This document shows positions 26,855-34,694 of a DNA stretch of 64,000 nt, piece by piece. The stretch's first letter is position 1, and the number at the start of each line of letters is the position of its first letter. The notes under the pieces were generated by a model. That model was not told where the DNA came from. It saw nothing but the letters and a program-made list of their open reading frames with translations, and did no database searches. The DNA comes from LMUY01 sp965199165 (GTDB taxonomy: Bacteria > Pseudomonadota > Alphaproteobacteria > Acetobacterales > Acetobacteraceae): the NCBI GenBank assembly GCA_965199165.1, contig OZ240681.1, positions 4,278,001-4,342,000 on the forward strand, given 5' to 3'. A program made the position numbers and the translations under genes.

Positions 26855-27640
26855 CTAGGGGCTTGCGGACGATCCTCCGCCAGCATCAACCTTGATCGAA
26901 CCTTCCCCCTTGTAGATCAGGCCAAAAATTGAGGCCGCTGTCTGAAGCCACTTGGCTCTATCCACCACGGACCATTCTGATTCAGGTGGGGGAAGGGTTT
27001 TGAGTAGACCAACGATAAACGGGTGATAACCTCCCGAGTCGCCGTCTCCTCCCGAAGGTCGCACGTCCACAGGCTCTGGCGATACAACCACGGCGTTTGA
27101 GAAACCAGGCTTAATGAATCTTCCCGTAGCGGGATCTATAAAGCCTGCGAATTGTGCTGAATTGATAAAGGCCTGTCGAGCGCGGTCGGCCTGCTTTGAC
27201 GACACACCCGCTGTTATCATTAGACGTTCAATCGCCGCCGCTGGCGGCAACGCATGCCCTCGCAGTTGGCTGTACAAGCTGTTGTAGAGCGATACCTTAA
27301 GGAAGGCATCAGCCCGCGCACTTAATCCACTGCTATCGTCTATAGCTTCGCGACCAGGCGCGGTTAGTGTCACTCGCCCTTGCGCATAATCCACCAAGCC
27401 GAACATTCGAGCGGCCGACAAGCGAGATCGAAAAGTGCCGCTATTCGCGGTTTGATTGAGCCAAGATGCGAGTTGCTCATCATCGCAACTCGCCCCGGCC
27501 TTTTCATACAAAACCTGACCTACGCGGATAGCCGACCTGAGGTCGCTGTATGGGAAAGCCACGGCCGATCGTTCACGGCGCGACTTATCAGTCGGCTCTG
27601 TCTCCAATGCCACCAGCGCAGTCTCGGCCTCGTTGCTCAT
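26855..27640 (-). CDS. Winged-helix-like protein (DUF5343-type), transposon cargo
   Basis: 261 residues from ATG 27640 (AGGG 9 nt upstream); an upstream in-frame start at 27697 would add 19 residues. VAFPYSDLRSAIRVGQVLYE and the following SRLSAARMFGLVDYAQGRVT form a winged-helix-like domain of the DUF5343 kind. A second helical part, SSKQADRARQAFINSAQFAG, ends at GFIDPATGRFIKPGF. The C-terminal 60 residues are variable. It lacks enzymatic motifs. It is probably a DNA-binding or adaptor protein carried as cargo. Function unknown. Confidence 0.65.
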   Translation of the reverse strand: MSNEAETALVALETEPTDKSRRERSAVAFPYSDLRSAIRVGQVLYEKAGASCDDEQLASWLNQTANSGTFRSRLSAARMFGLVDYAQGRVTLTAPGREAIDDSSGLSARADAFLKVSLYNSLYSQLRGHALPPAAAIERLMITAGVSSKQADRARQAFINSAQFAGFIDPATGRFIKPGFSNAVVVSPEPVDVRPSGGDGDSGGYHPFIVGLLKTLPPPESEWSVVDRAKWLQTAASIFGLIYKGEGSIKVDAGGGSSASP

Positions 27641-27877
27641 ATTCAGGCGCCCTTTGCCCTTATGCGGTAAACCCATTGCATCTTTGACATGACACAATAC
27701 GTCACGTCAACGACGTTCTACGGATATCTGCATAAATATCGCGGACGACGCGGCGGCGTGATGCAGATTGGCATGACGCAACGCCTGCCGTCCCGCCACT
27801 CTCAGTCCTGCGCGGACAAATTTATAACTGATGGTTGCGTTAGGCGTTGTATGTCGCTATCCAGCCAGCTAAAAGCA

Positions 27878-27903
27878 GAACACCCCGCTCGCGCGGGGTG
27901 TTC
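27878..27903 (-). terminator. Strong hairpin upstream of the tRNA
   Basis: GAACACCCCGC pairs perfectly with GCGGGGTGTTC (11 bp) around the loop TCGC, ending 8 bp before the tRNA. On the minus strand it is followed by TGCTTTTAGC, as in an intrinsic terminator. A role in processing the tRNA leader is also possible. Confidence 0.55.
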
Positions 27904-27911
27904 GACCCCAC

Positions 27912-28004
27912 GGAGGGGTGGCAGAGTGGCTTAATGCACCGGCCTAAGAAACCGGCGATCGGTGGTGACACACCGGTCCGAGGGTTCGAACCCCTCCCCC
28001 TCCG
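27912..28004 (+). tRNA. Serine-type tRNA with a non-serine anticodon (AAG)
   Basis: A full 93-nt cloverleaf. The acceptor is GGAGGGG/CCCCTCC with discriminator G. The D arm is GCA/TGC. The 7-bp long variable arm ATCGGTG/CACCGGT and T arm GAGGG-TTCGAAC-CCCTC are intact. CCA is not encoded. The body is that of tRNA-Ser (discriminator G, long arm). The anticodon arm is CCGGC-CTAAGAA-ACCGG, giving anticodon AAG (leucine CUU) with a C-A mismatch closing the loop. A one-base shift would read TAA, also leucine. It sits near the right end of the transposon and may be a decayed, repurposed or miscoding tRNA. Confidence 0.75.
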
Positions 28005-28120
28005 CGTGGAGCGAGAAAAGATCTGAGCCTTGGACCTCTTCCTTATAAGATGGCAGTGAAACACTGTCACGACCATTTAGGGCCAAATCGGCAACATTAC
28101 GGCCTATCGTTGGCCTCAAC

Positions 28121-28150
28121 GAATTTAGGTGAGTCTACTCCATAATGCCG
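28121..28150 (-). repeat. Right terminal inverted repeat
   Basis: The reverse complement begins CGGCATTATGGAG and continues TAGACTCACCTAAA, mirroring the left end. The sequence just inside (28107-28122) carries CGTTG-GCC-TCAACG, the operator half-sites in inverted order. Confidence 0.85.
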
Positions 28151-28158
28151 GAAGCGTT
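28151..28158. repeat. Target-site duplication, right copy
   Basis: GAAGCGTT immediately after the right inverted repeat, identical to 23780-23787. Confidence 0.85.
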
Positions 28159-28921
28159 GCAGGTCAGCACCATCCACTCGGTTGCCGGGCTGTTGGTGGG
28201 CGGGCTGATGGTGAAGCGGCCGCCCTACCGGGAACCGCACCATTCCGCCAGCCCGGCGGCGCTGACCGGCGGTGGTCAACGCGCCCGGCCGGGCGAAGTG
28301 AGTCTGGCGCATCGAGGCGTGCTGTTCCTGGACGAACTGCCGGAATTCCCCCGCCCAGCGCTGGAGGCGCTGCGCACCCCGCTGGAAACCGGACGCACCA
28401 CCGTCGCCCGTGCGGCGGCGCACGTGACATACCCCGCCAGGTTCCAATTGGTCGCAGCCATGAACCCTTGCCGCTGCGGCCATCTGGGCGATGCCTCCCG
28501 CGAGTGCAGCAAGGCACCGCGTTGCGGCGAGGATTACCTCAACAGGATAAGCGGCCCCTTGCTCGACCGCATCGACATGACGGTGCAGGTGCAACCCATC
28601 TCTCCGACCGAACTCAGCCGCGCCCCCGCTGGAGAACCAAGTGCAGCCGTTGCGGCGAGGGTTGCGAATGCACGGTCGGTGCAGCGGGTTCGTGGCATGC
28701 TGAACGCGGAACTGGATGGCGACGCGATCGAGCTGCAGCCGGACGCAAGGGCCTTGGCCGAACGCGCGGCAGAGAAGCTTCGCCTTTCCGCACGCGGGTT
28801 CACGCGCGTGTTGCGGGTCGGCAGGACGATCGCCGACCTGGCTCAATCGCACCTGGTTCAGCGTGCGCATGTCGCGGAGGCATTGGCCTTTCGCCATCGG
28901 GTCCCCGGCCGGGCTGCATAG
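28151..28921 (+). pseudogene. comM: comM copy 2, 3' part right of the transposon
   Basis: 256 codons of ComM from EALQVSTIHSV to the natural end FRHRVPGRAA. It includes VLFLDELPEF, the cysteine patch and the C-terminal domain, but no P-loop; the preceding piece is at 23690-23787. It cannot make a working helicase. Positions 28331-28803 differ from copy 1 (22231-22703) at one base, while both flanks differ at many synonymous sites, indicating gene conversion. Confidence 0.85.
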
Positions 28922-28939
28922 GGCAAGGGAACGGGCTCC

Positions 28940-29101
28940 GTCGTACCCGGACGGCTCGTCGCGGTGCAGCCGACTTCGATGGTGATCGGACGCGGTGGCG
29001 AAGAAGTGCGGCGTGGAGAGCTCCCGGACCTGCACCCGGGCTCCCTGGTGACCATGGCGCCACAAGACGGAGGTGTCCGGACCGTTCTGGTCATGTATTA
29101 A
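28940..29101 (+). pseudogene. Remnant of the exported protein gene, copy 2
   Basis: The frame VVPGRLVAVQPTSMVIGRGG then EEVRRGELPDLHPGSLVTMA and PQDGGVRTVLVMY aligns with the C-terminus of the exported protein at 23017-23643 (GRLLSIDGTSMIIESG... LSDLYPGSTVTMALPDGGVR). About 14 residues are deleted inside and the whole N-terminus is absent. It lies 18 bp after comM copy 2, the same order as copy 1. Confidence 0.75.
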
Positions 29102-29174
29102 CGTTTCGGAAGGTCTTCGCGAGAGACATCCTGCACCCCGGCAACGACCGGGTTTGATCGGCGAAGCGGATGAG

Positions 29175-30692
29175 ATGACGGCAGCCCTCCCCAGCAAGAA
29201 CGCGACGCCCGACAACCTGCAGCAGATCATCGCCCAGCTGACGGAAGGCGTGATCATCGTCGAGCCCGACGGCACGATCTCCTGGGCGGACGACACGGCC
29301 CTGGCGCTACATGGCGCCCGCTCCCTGGAGGGTCTCGGCAAGACGGTGGGTGGCTACGTCAGCCGCTTCGCCCTGGCCGACCGCGGCGGGCAGCGCCTCC
29401 CCGCGGAAGACTATCCCATACGCCGCCTGCTGGCCGGCGAGGTGGTCGACAAGGTGCTGGTCGACGTCACCCGACGCTCGGACGGGCGGCGCTGGGTGCA
29501 TGAAGTCCGCACGCTGATCCTGAACGACGCGGACGGGCAGCCCAATTGCTTCGTGGTCATCCTCGCCGACCAGACCGAGCGGTTCAATGCCGAGGAGCGG
29601 TTCGAGCGGGCCTTCGCCGCCAACCCGGCCCCGGCCATCATCGTTCGGCTGTCCGACATGCGCTACGTCAAGGTCAACACCGGCTTCCTCGAGTTGACCG
29701 GCTACCTGCACACGGCCTTGATCGGCCACTCGATGCACGAGATCGACGTGCTGCAGGGCGCCGACAAGCGCGCCCTGGCGCTGCGGCGCCTGCACCAGGG
29801 GCACACCATTCCGCAGATGGAGGGCTGCCTGCCGCTGCCGGACGGGCGGCAGAGGATGGTGCTGCTGGGCGGCCAGCCGCTGGAGATCGGCGACGAGTCG
29901 TGCATGCTGTTCACCTTCGCGGACCTCCATCCAAGGCAGGAGGCGCAGGATGCGTTGCGGCAGAGCGAGGAGCGGTTCGCCAAGGCCTTCCACATGGCGC
30001 CGTGCCCGATGGCGATGCTGGCGCTGGACGGGCTCCGCATCCTGGACGTGAACGACGCCTTCACCGCCGCCACCGGCTGGCTTCGCGAGGAGGTCGTCGG
30101 CCGGCGGGAGGCGGAGATCGAGATTTGGCGCGTGGGCGAGCCGCGCGACCTGCTGGAGCGCAAGATCCGGCAGGCGGGCCACGTGCACGGCATCGACATC
30201 CAGGTCCAGTCCAAGAGCGGCGCGGTGCGTGACTACCTGCTGTCCGCGGACACGGTGCAGATCCATCGGGAACGCTGCGTCCTGAGCGTCATGCTGGACA
30301 TCACCGAACGCAAGCAGACCGAGACGGAGCTGCTCGCCGCGGTGCAGTCGGCGATGCAGGACACGTCGTGGCTCAGCCAGAGGATCGTCGAGAAGCTGGC
30401 GGCGATCAACCAGGCGAAGGGCGCCGCCACGGCGCTCCCGGAACTGGCCACCCTGCCCGCCCGGGCGCGGGAGGTCCTGGGGCTGATGGCGCAGGGCCTG
30501 TCCGACGACGCCATCGCCGGCCAACTGGGGATCGCCCGCAACACGTTGCGCAACCACATCGCGGCCATCTACGCCAAGCTGGGCGTCCATAAGCGCAGCG
30601 CCGTGGTCGTCTGGGCCCGGGAGCGCGGCCTGCTGGCCGCGCCGAAGCCCCGGCCGGCGCGTGCGAAACAGAAAGTAACGAAGGCGGACTAG
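29175..30692 (+). CDS. Triple-PAS LuxR-family regulator
   Basis: 505 residues, no transmembrane segment. Three PAS domains occupy about residues 12-128, 135-255 and 260-385 (for example ITERKQTETELL closes the third). The C-terminal LuxR helix-turn-helix is at about 425-490 (PARAREVLGLMAQGLSDDAI then AGQLGIARNTLRNHIAAIYA). It should be a cytoplasmic one-component sensor of a ligand or redox state that binds DNA directly. ATG 29175 is the first start of the frame outside the comM remnant. A short inverted repeat and a small gene follow. Its targets are unknown. Confidence 0.85.
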   Translation: MTAALPSKNATPDNLQQIIAQLTEGVIIVEPDGTISWADDTALALHGARSLEGLGKTVGGYVSRFALADRGGQRLPAEDYPIRRLLAGEVVDKVLVDVTRRSDGRRWVHEVRTLILNDADGQPNCFVVILADQTERFNAEERFERAFAANPAPAIIVRLSDMRYVKVNTGFLELTGYLHTALIGHSMHEIDVLQGADKRALALRRLHQGHTIPQMEGCLPLPDGRQRMVLLGGQPLEIGDESCMLFTFADLHPRQEAQDALRQSEERFAKAFHMAPCPMAMLALDGLRILDVNDAFTAATGWLREEVVGRREAEIEIWRVGEPRDLLERKIRQAGHVHGIDIQVQSKSGAVRDYLLSADTVQIHRERCVLSVMLDITERKQTETELLAAVQSAMQDTSWLSQRIVEKLAAINQAKGAATALPELATLPARAREVLGLMAQGLSDDAIAGQLGIARNTLRNHIAAIYAKLGVHKRSAVVVWARERGLLAAPKPRPARAKQKVTKAD

Positions 30693-30709
30693 TCCTCTCC
30701 CGGCAACTA

Positions 30710-30725
30710 TAGTGCGTTTGCACTA
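30710..30725. promoter_or_regulatory. Inverted repeat between LuxR gene and small gene
   Basis: TAGTGC-GTTT-GCACTA, a perfect 6-bp palindrome in flanking CAA...TTG. It lies after the LuxR-type stop and 119 bp before the small gene, so it could be an operator for the regulator or a weak terminator. Confidence 0.4.
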
Positions 30726-30843
30726 ACTTGCCGTCGCGTCCGGAAGATCGCGGTTTTACTGGACTAGACACAAATTCGCCGTTATTTCGGCTCAGCATCC
30801 AGTCATCACAGAACGCGACAGCCAAATCGGAGAGAGAGCAGTG

Positions 30844-31041
30844 ATGGAGATCACCTGTCATAGCTGCCGAACGGGCCTGACCGCGCCGGAGGCCATCCTG
30901 CTGGCCGAGGACGCGTTGAAGGCGGGCCGCCTGCGAACCGCGGAATGCTACGTCACCGTCGCCTACGCCATCCTGGACGCGAACGTCGCCCGCATCGCCG
31001 CCCTCGCCCGCAGCGCACGGGACAGCAATGCGGACCAGTGA
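30844..31041 (+). CDS. Small uncharacterised protein
   Basis: 65 residues: MEITCHSCRTGLTAPEAILL continuing as AEDALKAGRLRTAECYVTVA, with a CxxC pair at the N-terminus and otherwise helical. A GAGAGAG stretch lies 6-12 nt upstream; GTG 30841 is an alternative start. Its codon use matches the chromosome. It may be a target of the LuxR-type regulator upstream. Function unknown. Confidence 0.55.
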   Translation: MEITCHSCRTGLTAPEAILLAEDALKAGRLRTAECYVTVAYAILDANVARIAALARSARDSNADQ

Positions 31042-31203
31042 CGGACCGATCCTTCCCGGCTGACGTCATCTGCCTCCTCGGGCTACGCAAGGCCTGGCCC
31101 GCTTGGCTTCACCCTGAGCCCACCCCAGCGTCGGAGAGAGAGGGATGGTGCGCTTTTTGCTACGGCTGGCGCAGTTCACCTTGCTCCTTCGGAGGCTCAG
31201 ACC

Positions 31204-32046
31204 ATGGCATTCGCGGCGATCCCTTCCAGGCACCGGGCGGCATCACGGACGGCCGGTGTGGCCGCCGTCTGCCTTGCGGTGGCGGCGGCGGCCTCCTGCG
31301 CTGCGGCGCAGACCAGCCTGCCGAAGCTGACGACGCCGGGGAAGATCACCTTCTGCAGCGCGCTGACGCAGCCGCCCTTCGAATCGCTCACCGCGGACGG
31401 CACGCCCGAAGGCATCGACGTCGATATCGGCGCCGACCTGGCGAAGCGGCTCGGGCTCGGTGCGGCGTGGAACAACATCCCGTTCAGCGGGCTGATCCCG
31501 GCGCTGCAGGCCGGCCAGTGCGACGCGATCCTATCCGACCTGTTCGTCAAGGAGGAGCGGATGCGGGTGCTGGACTTCGTGCCCTACATGTATTCGCAGG
31601 AGGTGCTGATGGTGAAGTCGTCCACCTCCGGCATCACCGCGCTGGCGGATCTCTCTGGCAAGAAGGCGGCGACGGTCACCGGGACGACGGCGACGCAGCT
31701 GCTGGAGGATGCCAGCAAGAAGCTGACGGACGCGGGCAAACCCGCCATCGACATCGTCATGTTCCCGGAGAACACCCAGGCGCTGCAGCAGCTGCAGTTC
31801 GGCCAGGTCGATGCCTTCGGCGTGGCCTACGAGATCGCCGAGTTCTACATGGCGCGCGCGCCGGGCACGTTCAAACAGGGCGGTGCGGCCTATTTCAAGA
31901 TCCTCACCGGGATCGGCGTGCGCAAGGACGGCACGGCGCTGCGGGACGCGTTGCAGCACGGCTTCGACGCCATGCGGGCCGACGGCAGCTACGACAAGCT
32001 GCTGGCGAAGTATCAGCTCGTGGACGACGCGCTGGCCTCGAAGTAG
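31204..32046 (+). CDS. Polar amino-acid ABC transporter, periplasmic binding protein
   Basis: 280 residues with a long signal peptide (GVAAVCLAVAAAASCAAA). It is a family-3 solute-binding protein: ITFCSALTQPPFESLTADGT, GIDVDIGADLAKRLGL, AGQCDAILSDLFVKEERM and a C-terminal GTALRDALQHGFDAMRADGS. It captures a polar amino acid or derivative in the periplasm for the permease and ATPase encoded next. GGAGG lies 9 nt before the ATG. The permease gene starts 4 bp after its stop, forming a three-gene operon. The ligand cannot be told from sequence. Confidence 0.88.
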   Translation: MAFAAIPSRHRAASRTAGVAAVCLAVAAAASCAAAQTSLPKLTTPGKITFCSALTQPPFESLTADGTPEGIDVDIGADLAKRLGLGAAWNNIPFSGLIPALQAGQCDAILSDLFVKEERMRVLDFVPYMYSQEVLMVKSSTSGITALADLSGKKAATVTGTTATQLLEDASKKLTDAGKPAIDIVMFPENTQALQQLQFGQVDAFGVAYEIAEFYMARAPGTFKQGGAAYFKILTGIGVRKDGTALRDALQHGFDAMRADGSYDKLLAKYQLVDDALASK

Positions 32047-32050
32047 CGGC

Positions 32051-32791
32051 ATGCTGTTCAGCTGGGACTTCTTCGCCCACCAGCTGTTCGTCCCCAGTGC
32101 CGCCTTCCGCCACGGCCTGCTGCTCACGGTGGCGATCAGCATCGTCTCGCAGCTGGGGGGCAGCGCGGTCGGGCTGCTCGCGGCGCTGGGCCGCATCTCG
32201 CGCCTGCGGGCGGTGCGCAGCGTGGCCGGGCTGTACGTCTGGCTGCTGCGCGGCACCCCGCTCCTGGTGCAGATCGTGTTCATCTACACGGGCTTCGCCG
32301 CGGCCAACCTGTTCCGCTTCACCGACATCGACCTGGGCCTGGTGGTGATCCCCGCCAACGTGCAGGCGGCCATCCTGGCGCTCAGCCTCAACGAGGGCGC
32401 CTACATGGCGGAGATCATCCGCGCCGGCATCGGCGGGGTCGACGCCGGGCAGAGCGAGGCGGCGCGGGCGCTCGGCATGCCGCCCGCCATGCTCATGCGC
32501 CGCATCGTCCTGCCGCAGGCGTTCCGCCTGATCATCCCGCCCATCGGCAACCAGTTCAACGTCATGCTGAAGAACAGCACGCTGGTGAGCATCATCGGCG
32601 TGCCGGAGATGCTGCTGATCACCCAGACGATCAACTCCGCCACCTTCCGCACCTTCGAGCTGTATGCCGTCGTGGCGCTGTATTACCTCATGCTCACCAC
32701 CGCCTGGACCTTCGTGCAGCAGGCGATCGAGGCGCGCTTCGCCGCGGCCGGCCACCCCGTCCTGCGCAAGCGGCGCCTGCGCGCGCTGTGA
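32051..32791 (+). CDS. Polar amino-acid ABC transporter permease
   Basis: 246 residues with five or so membrane helices. It carries the HisM/GlnP-type EAA loop (GQSEAARALGMPPAMLMRRI then VLPQAFRLIIPPIGNQF) and YVWLLRGTPLLVQIVFIY near the N-terminus. Only one permease gene is present, so it should work as a homodimer. Its stop overlaps the GTG of the ATPase gene. Confidence 0.9.
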   Translation: MLFSWDFFAHQLFVPSAAFRHGLLLTVAISIVSQLGGSAVGLLAALGRISRLRAVRSVAGLYVWLLRGTPLLVQIVFIYTGFAAANLFRFTDIDLGLVVIPANVQAAILALSLNEGAYMAEIIRAGIGGVDAGQSEAARALGMPPAMLMRRIVLPQAFRLIIPPIGNQFNVMLKNSTLVSIIGVPEMLLITQTINSATFRTFELYAVVALYYLMLTTAWTFVQQAIEARFAAAGHPVLRKRRLRAL

Positions 32792-33564
32792 GCGTTACAC
32801 AGCCTCCCGTCCTCCAGGCGGTCAACGTCCACAAATGGTTCGGCGAGACCAAGGTCATCGACGGCGTGTCCCTGGACGTGCGGCGCGGCGAGACGGTGGT
32901 GCTGATCGGCCCCTCCGGCTCGGGCAAGACCACGTTGCTGCGCTGCTTCAACCACCTGGAGACGATCGACCGCGGCAGCATCCTCGTGAACGGCACCCCC
33001 ATCGGCTACCGCGTCCGCAACGGCGCCATCGTGCCGGACCGCGAGCGCAACGTCGCCCGGCAGCGGCGCGACGTCGGCATGGTGTTCCAGCGCTTCAACC
33101 TGTTCGCGCACCAGACGGCCCTGCGCAACATCATGGAGGCGCCGGTCCACGTGCGCCGGGTCCCCGAACGCGAGGCGATGGCGGCCGGTCGCGCCTTGCT
33201 GGACCGCGTGGGCCTGGCGGACAAGGCGGACAGCTACCCGGCGCAGCTTTCCGGCGGCCAGCAGCAGCGGGTGGCGATCGCGCGCGCCCTGGCGATGGCG
33301 CCGCAGGTCATCCTGTTCGACGAGCCGACCAGCGCGCTGGACCCGGAGATGGTGGGCGAGGTGCTGGACGTGATCCGCGGCCTGGCGCGCGATGGCATGA
33401 CCATGGTGGTCGTCACGCACGAGATGGGGTTCGCCCGCCAGGTCGCCGACCGGGTGGCGGTGATGGATGGCGGCCGCATCGTGGAGGTTGGCGCGCCCTC
33501 GCAGGTCTTCACCGCGCCGCAGCACCAGCGCACCCGGCTGCTGATGGCGTCGATCCTGCGATAA
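32788..33564 (+). CDS. Polar amino-acid ABC transporter ATPase
   Basis: 258 residues. Walker A GPSGSGKTT, Q-loop MVFQRFNLFAHQT, signature LSGGQQQR, Walker B VILFDEPTSALDPE and switch VTHEMGF are all intact, as in GlnQ/HisP-type ATPases. An insertion between Walker A and the Q-loop (YRVRNGAIVPDRERNVARQR) is typical of this subfamily. The GTG overlaps the permease stop. A small inverted repeat ACCGAC-GT-GTCGGT at about 33576-33589 may end the operon. Confidence 0.9.
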   Translation: MSVTQPPVLQAVNVHKWFGETKVIDGVSLDVRRGETVVLIGPSGSGKTTLLRCFNHLETIDRGSILVNGTPIGYRVRNGAIVPDRERNVARQRRDVGMVFQRFNLFAHQTALRNIMEAPVHVRRVPEREAMAAGRALLDRVGLADKADSYPAQLSGGQQQRVAIARALAMAPQVILFDEPTSALDPEMVGEVLDVIRGLARDGMTMVVVTHEMGFARQVADRVAVMDGGRIVEVGAPSQVFTAPQHQRTRLLMASILR

Positions 33565-33734
33565 GGGGCCTATACCGACGTGTCGGTCTACCCACTGACC
33601 GGCCGTGGCCTCCAGGGCTGTGGCATGGCACGGCGAGGTGCGCCCGCTCTGCGCCGTGCCCTCCCTGTCCTGGCGGCAAGTAAGAGGGTGTCGAACTCGT
33701 TGCGTCGCATGGCCCCGACGATGCAACTCCATTG

Positions 33735-33983
33735 ATGACGGCCGATGCTGATGGACGTCGGAACTTCCACATCGCCTGGATCGCACCCGACAGGCTCCAA
33801 GTGACCGTTGGAAATCTAGTGTCCGTCAGATCGTTAACGACCCACGTCGATGGGATCGATATCGACCTGCGCTTCGATCCGGACGACCCGGTAGCCCGCG
33901 CTGCGTGGATGGAGCGGGTGAGGAACGGCACGTTCTATTTTTCGTCACCGAAAGGATCGGCGTTGCGGCAGGATCACGAGTGA
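33735..33983 (+). pseudogene. Truncated paralogue of the following membrane protein
   Basis: The frame contains FHIAWIAPDRLQVTVGNLVS followed by VDGIDIDLRFDPDDPVARAA and WMERVRNGTFYF. This aligns with the C-terminus of the next protein (RIAWTAPTTLRVTVPNL...DGVDIEIGFDPDDPAARAAW). The N-terminal membrane and extracytoplasmic parts are missing. The stop overlaps the next start, so this is a tandem duplicate that lost its 5' half. Confidence 0.6.
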
Positions 33984-34486
33984 AGAACGTAACTGCCCAG
34001 ACGCAGTCTTTATTGGTCGTCTGCTTGCTCTCGGTGGCGGTGGTCGCTTCTATGATCGCAATCGTCATGATTCTACTTTGGCAGATGCCTGGCCCTCTCT
34101 ATCACGATGACACTGTGGCGAAGTTGCCCTCGCCGACAGGCGAGTGGACCGCGTGGGTCCACACCTACGCCGTCGAGGGCTCGCTCGGCACGTCCTATGT
34201 CTCGGACTTGGTCGAACTTATTCCGGCGCGGCAGCCGGACAAGCCGATCCACGTGTTGAACGTCGAGAATGGTGGCGAAGATCACCCTCGCATCGCCTGG
34301 ACCGCACCCACGACACTGCGCGTCACCGTCCCAAACCTCACACCGATTTACAAACCCGTGCGCCACGTCGACGGGGTCGATATCGAAATCGGCTTCGATC
34401 CCGATGATCCGGCGGCCCGGGCGGCGTGGCTGGAACGGGTAAGGCGCGGCACCACCAATGCACCCCTGCAGACCGACGTGAAGTAG
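33980..34486 (+). CDS. Single-span membrane-anchored protein, family unknown
   Basis: 168 residues from GTG 33980, overlapping the upstream stop. One transmembrane helix (SLLVVCLLSVAVVASMIAIV) is followed by an extracytoplasmic beta-rich domain with PSPTGEWTAWVHTYAVEGSL and a conserved end VDGVDIEIGFDPDDPAARAA. Similar proteins occur as short tandem families in acetic-acid-bacterium relatives. No catalytic motif is visible. Function unknown. Confidence 0.65.
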   Translation: MKNVTAQTQSLLVVCLLSVAVVASMIAIVMILLWQMPGPLYHDDTVAKLPSPTGEWTAWVHTYAVEGSLGTSYVSDLVELIPARQPDKPIHVLNVENGGEDHPRIAWTAPTTLRVTVPNLTPIYKPVRHVDGVDIEIGFDPDDPAARAAWLERVRRGTTNAPLQTDVK

Positions 34487-34560
34487 TTTGGCTTGACTTC
34501 GCTGCGGTGCAGCACTACGGTTGCCATGCGCACCTCGACGATCGAGCCTTGCCGTTTTCA

Positions 34561-34592
34561 AACGCAGCCTTGTTCTGCGTTCTCGAACGCAG
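34561..34592 (+). promoter_or_regulatory. Mutually exclusive hairpins upstream of the DEAD-box gene
   Basis: CTGCGTT (34575-34581) can pair with AACGCAG before it (34561-34567) or after it (34586-34592, 4-nt loop CTCG). It lies about 100 nt upstream of the helicase start. Such competing stems are typical of leader switches or of repeats; no family match is known to me. Confidence 0.4.
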
Positions 34593-34694
34593 CCTTCATC
34601 CCATCAAGTGTCCAGCGCCGGTTCGTGGTCCTGTCGATCACGATTGACGCCCTGAGCACACTGCAATGGCGCGTCCGCTACACGAAAGTCACCC

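Larger units (their letters stand above)
23788..28150. mobile_element. 4,363-bp IS1595-type transposon carrying a dCTP deaminase
   Basis: The ends are inverted repeats beginning CGGCATTATGGAG and matching at about 24 of the first 30 positions. The element is flanked by a perfect 8-bp duplication, GAAGCGTT, and interrupts comM copy 2. An 8-bp duplication fits the IS1595 family, whose members sometimes carry passenger genes, and an IS1595-like transposase lies inside. Cargo, left to right: a frameshifted IS-associated gene, the dCTP deaminase operon, the transposase, an XRE regulator, a winged-helix-like protein and a tRNA. The transposase has two nonsense codons, so the element can move only if a related transposase is supplied in trans. 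Confidence 0.85.

Noticed and set aside
26623..26895. 90-codon frame after the XRE gene in the transposon
   Set aside because: It runs through a clear terminator hairpin and has no recognisable protein features.
31145..31330. Short frame overlapping the amino-acid binding-protein start
   Set aside because: It lies over the ribosome site of that gene; a leader peptide is possible but nothing supports it.
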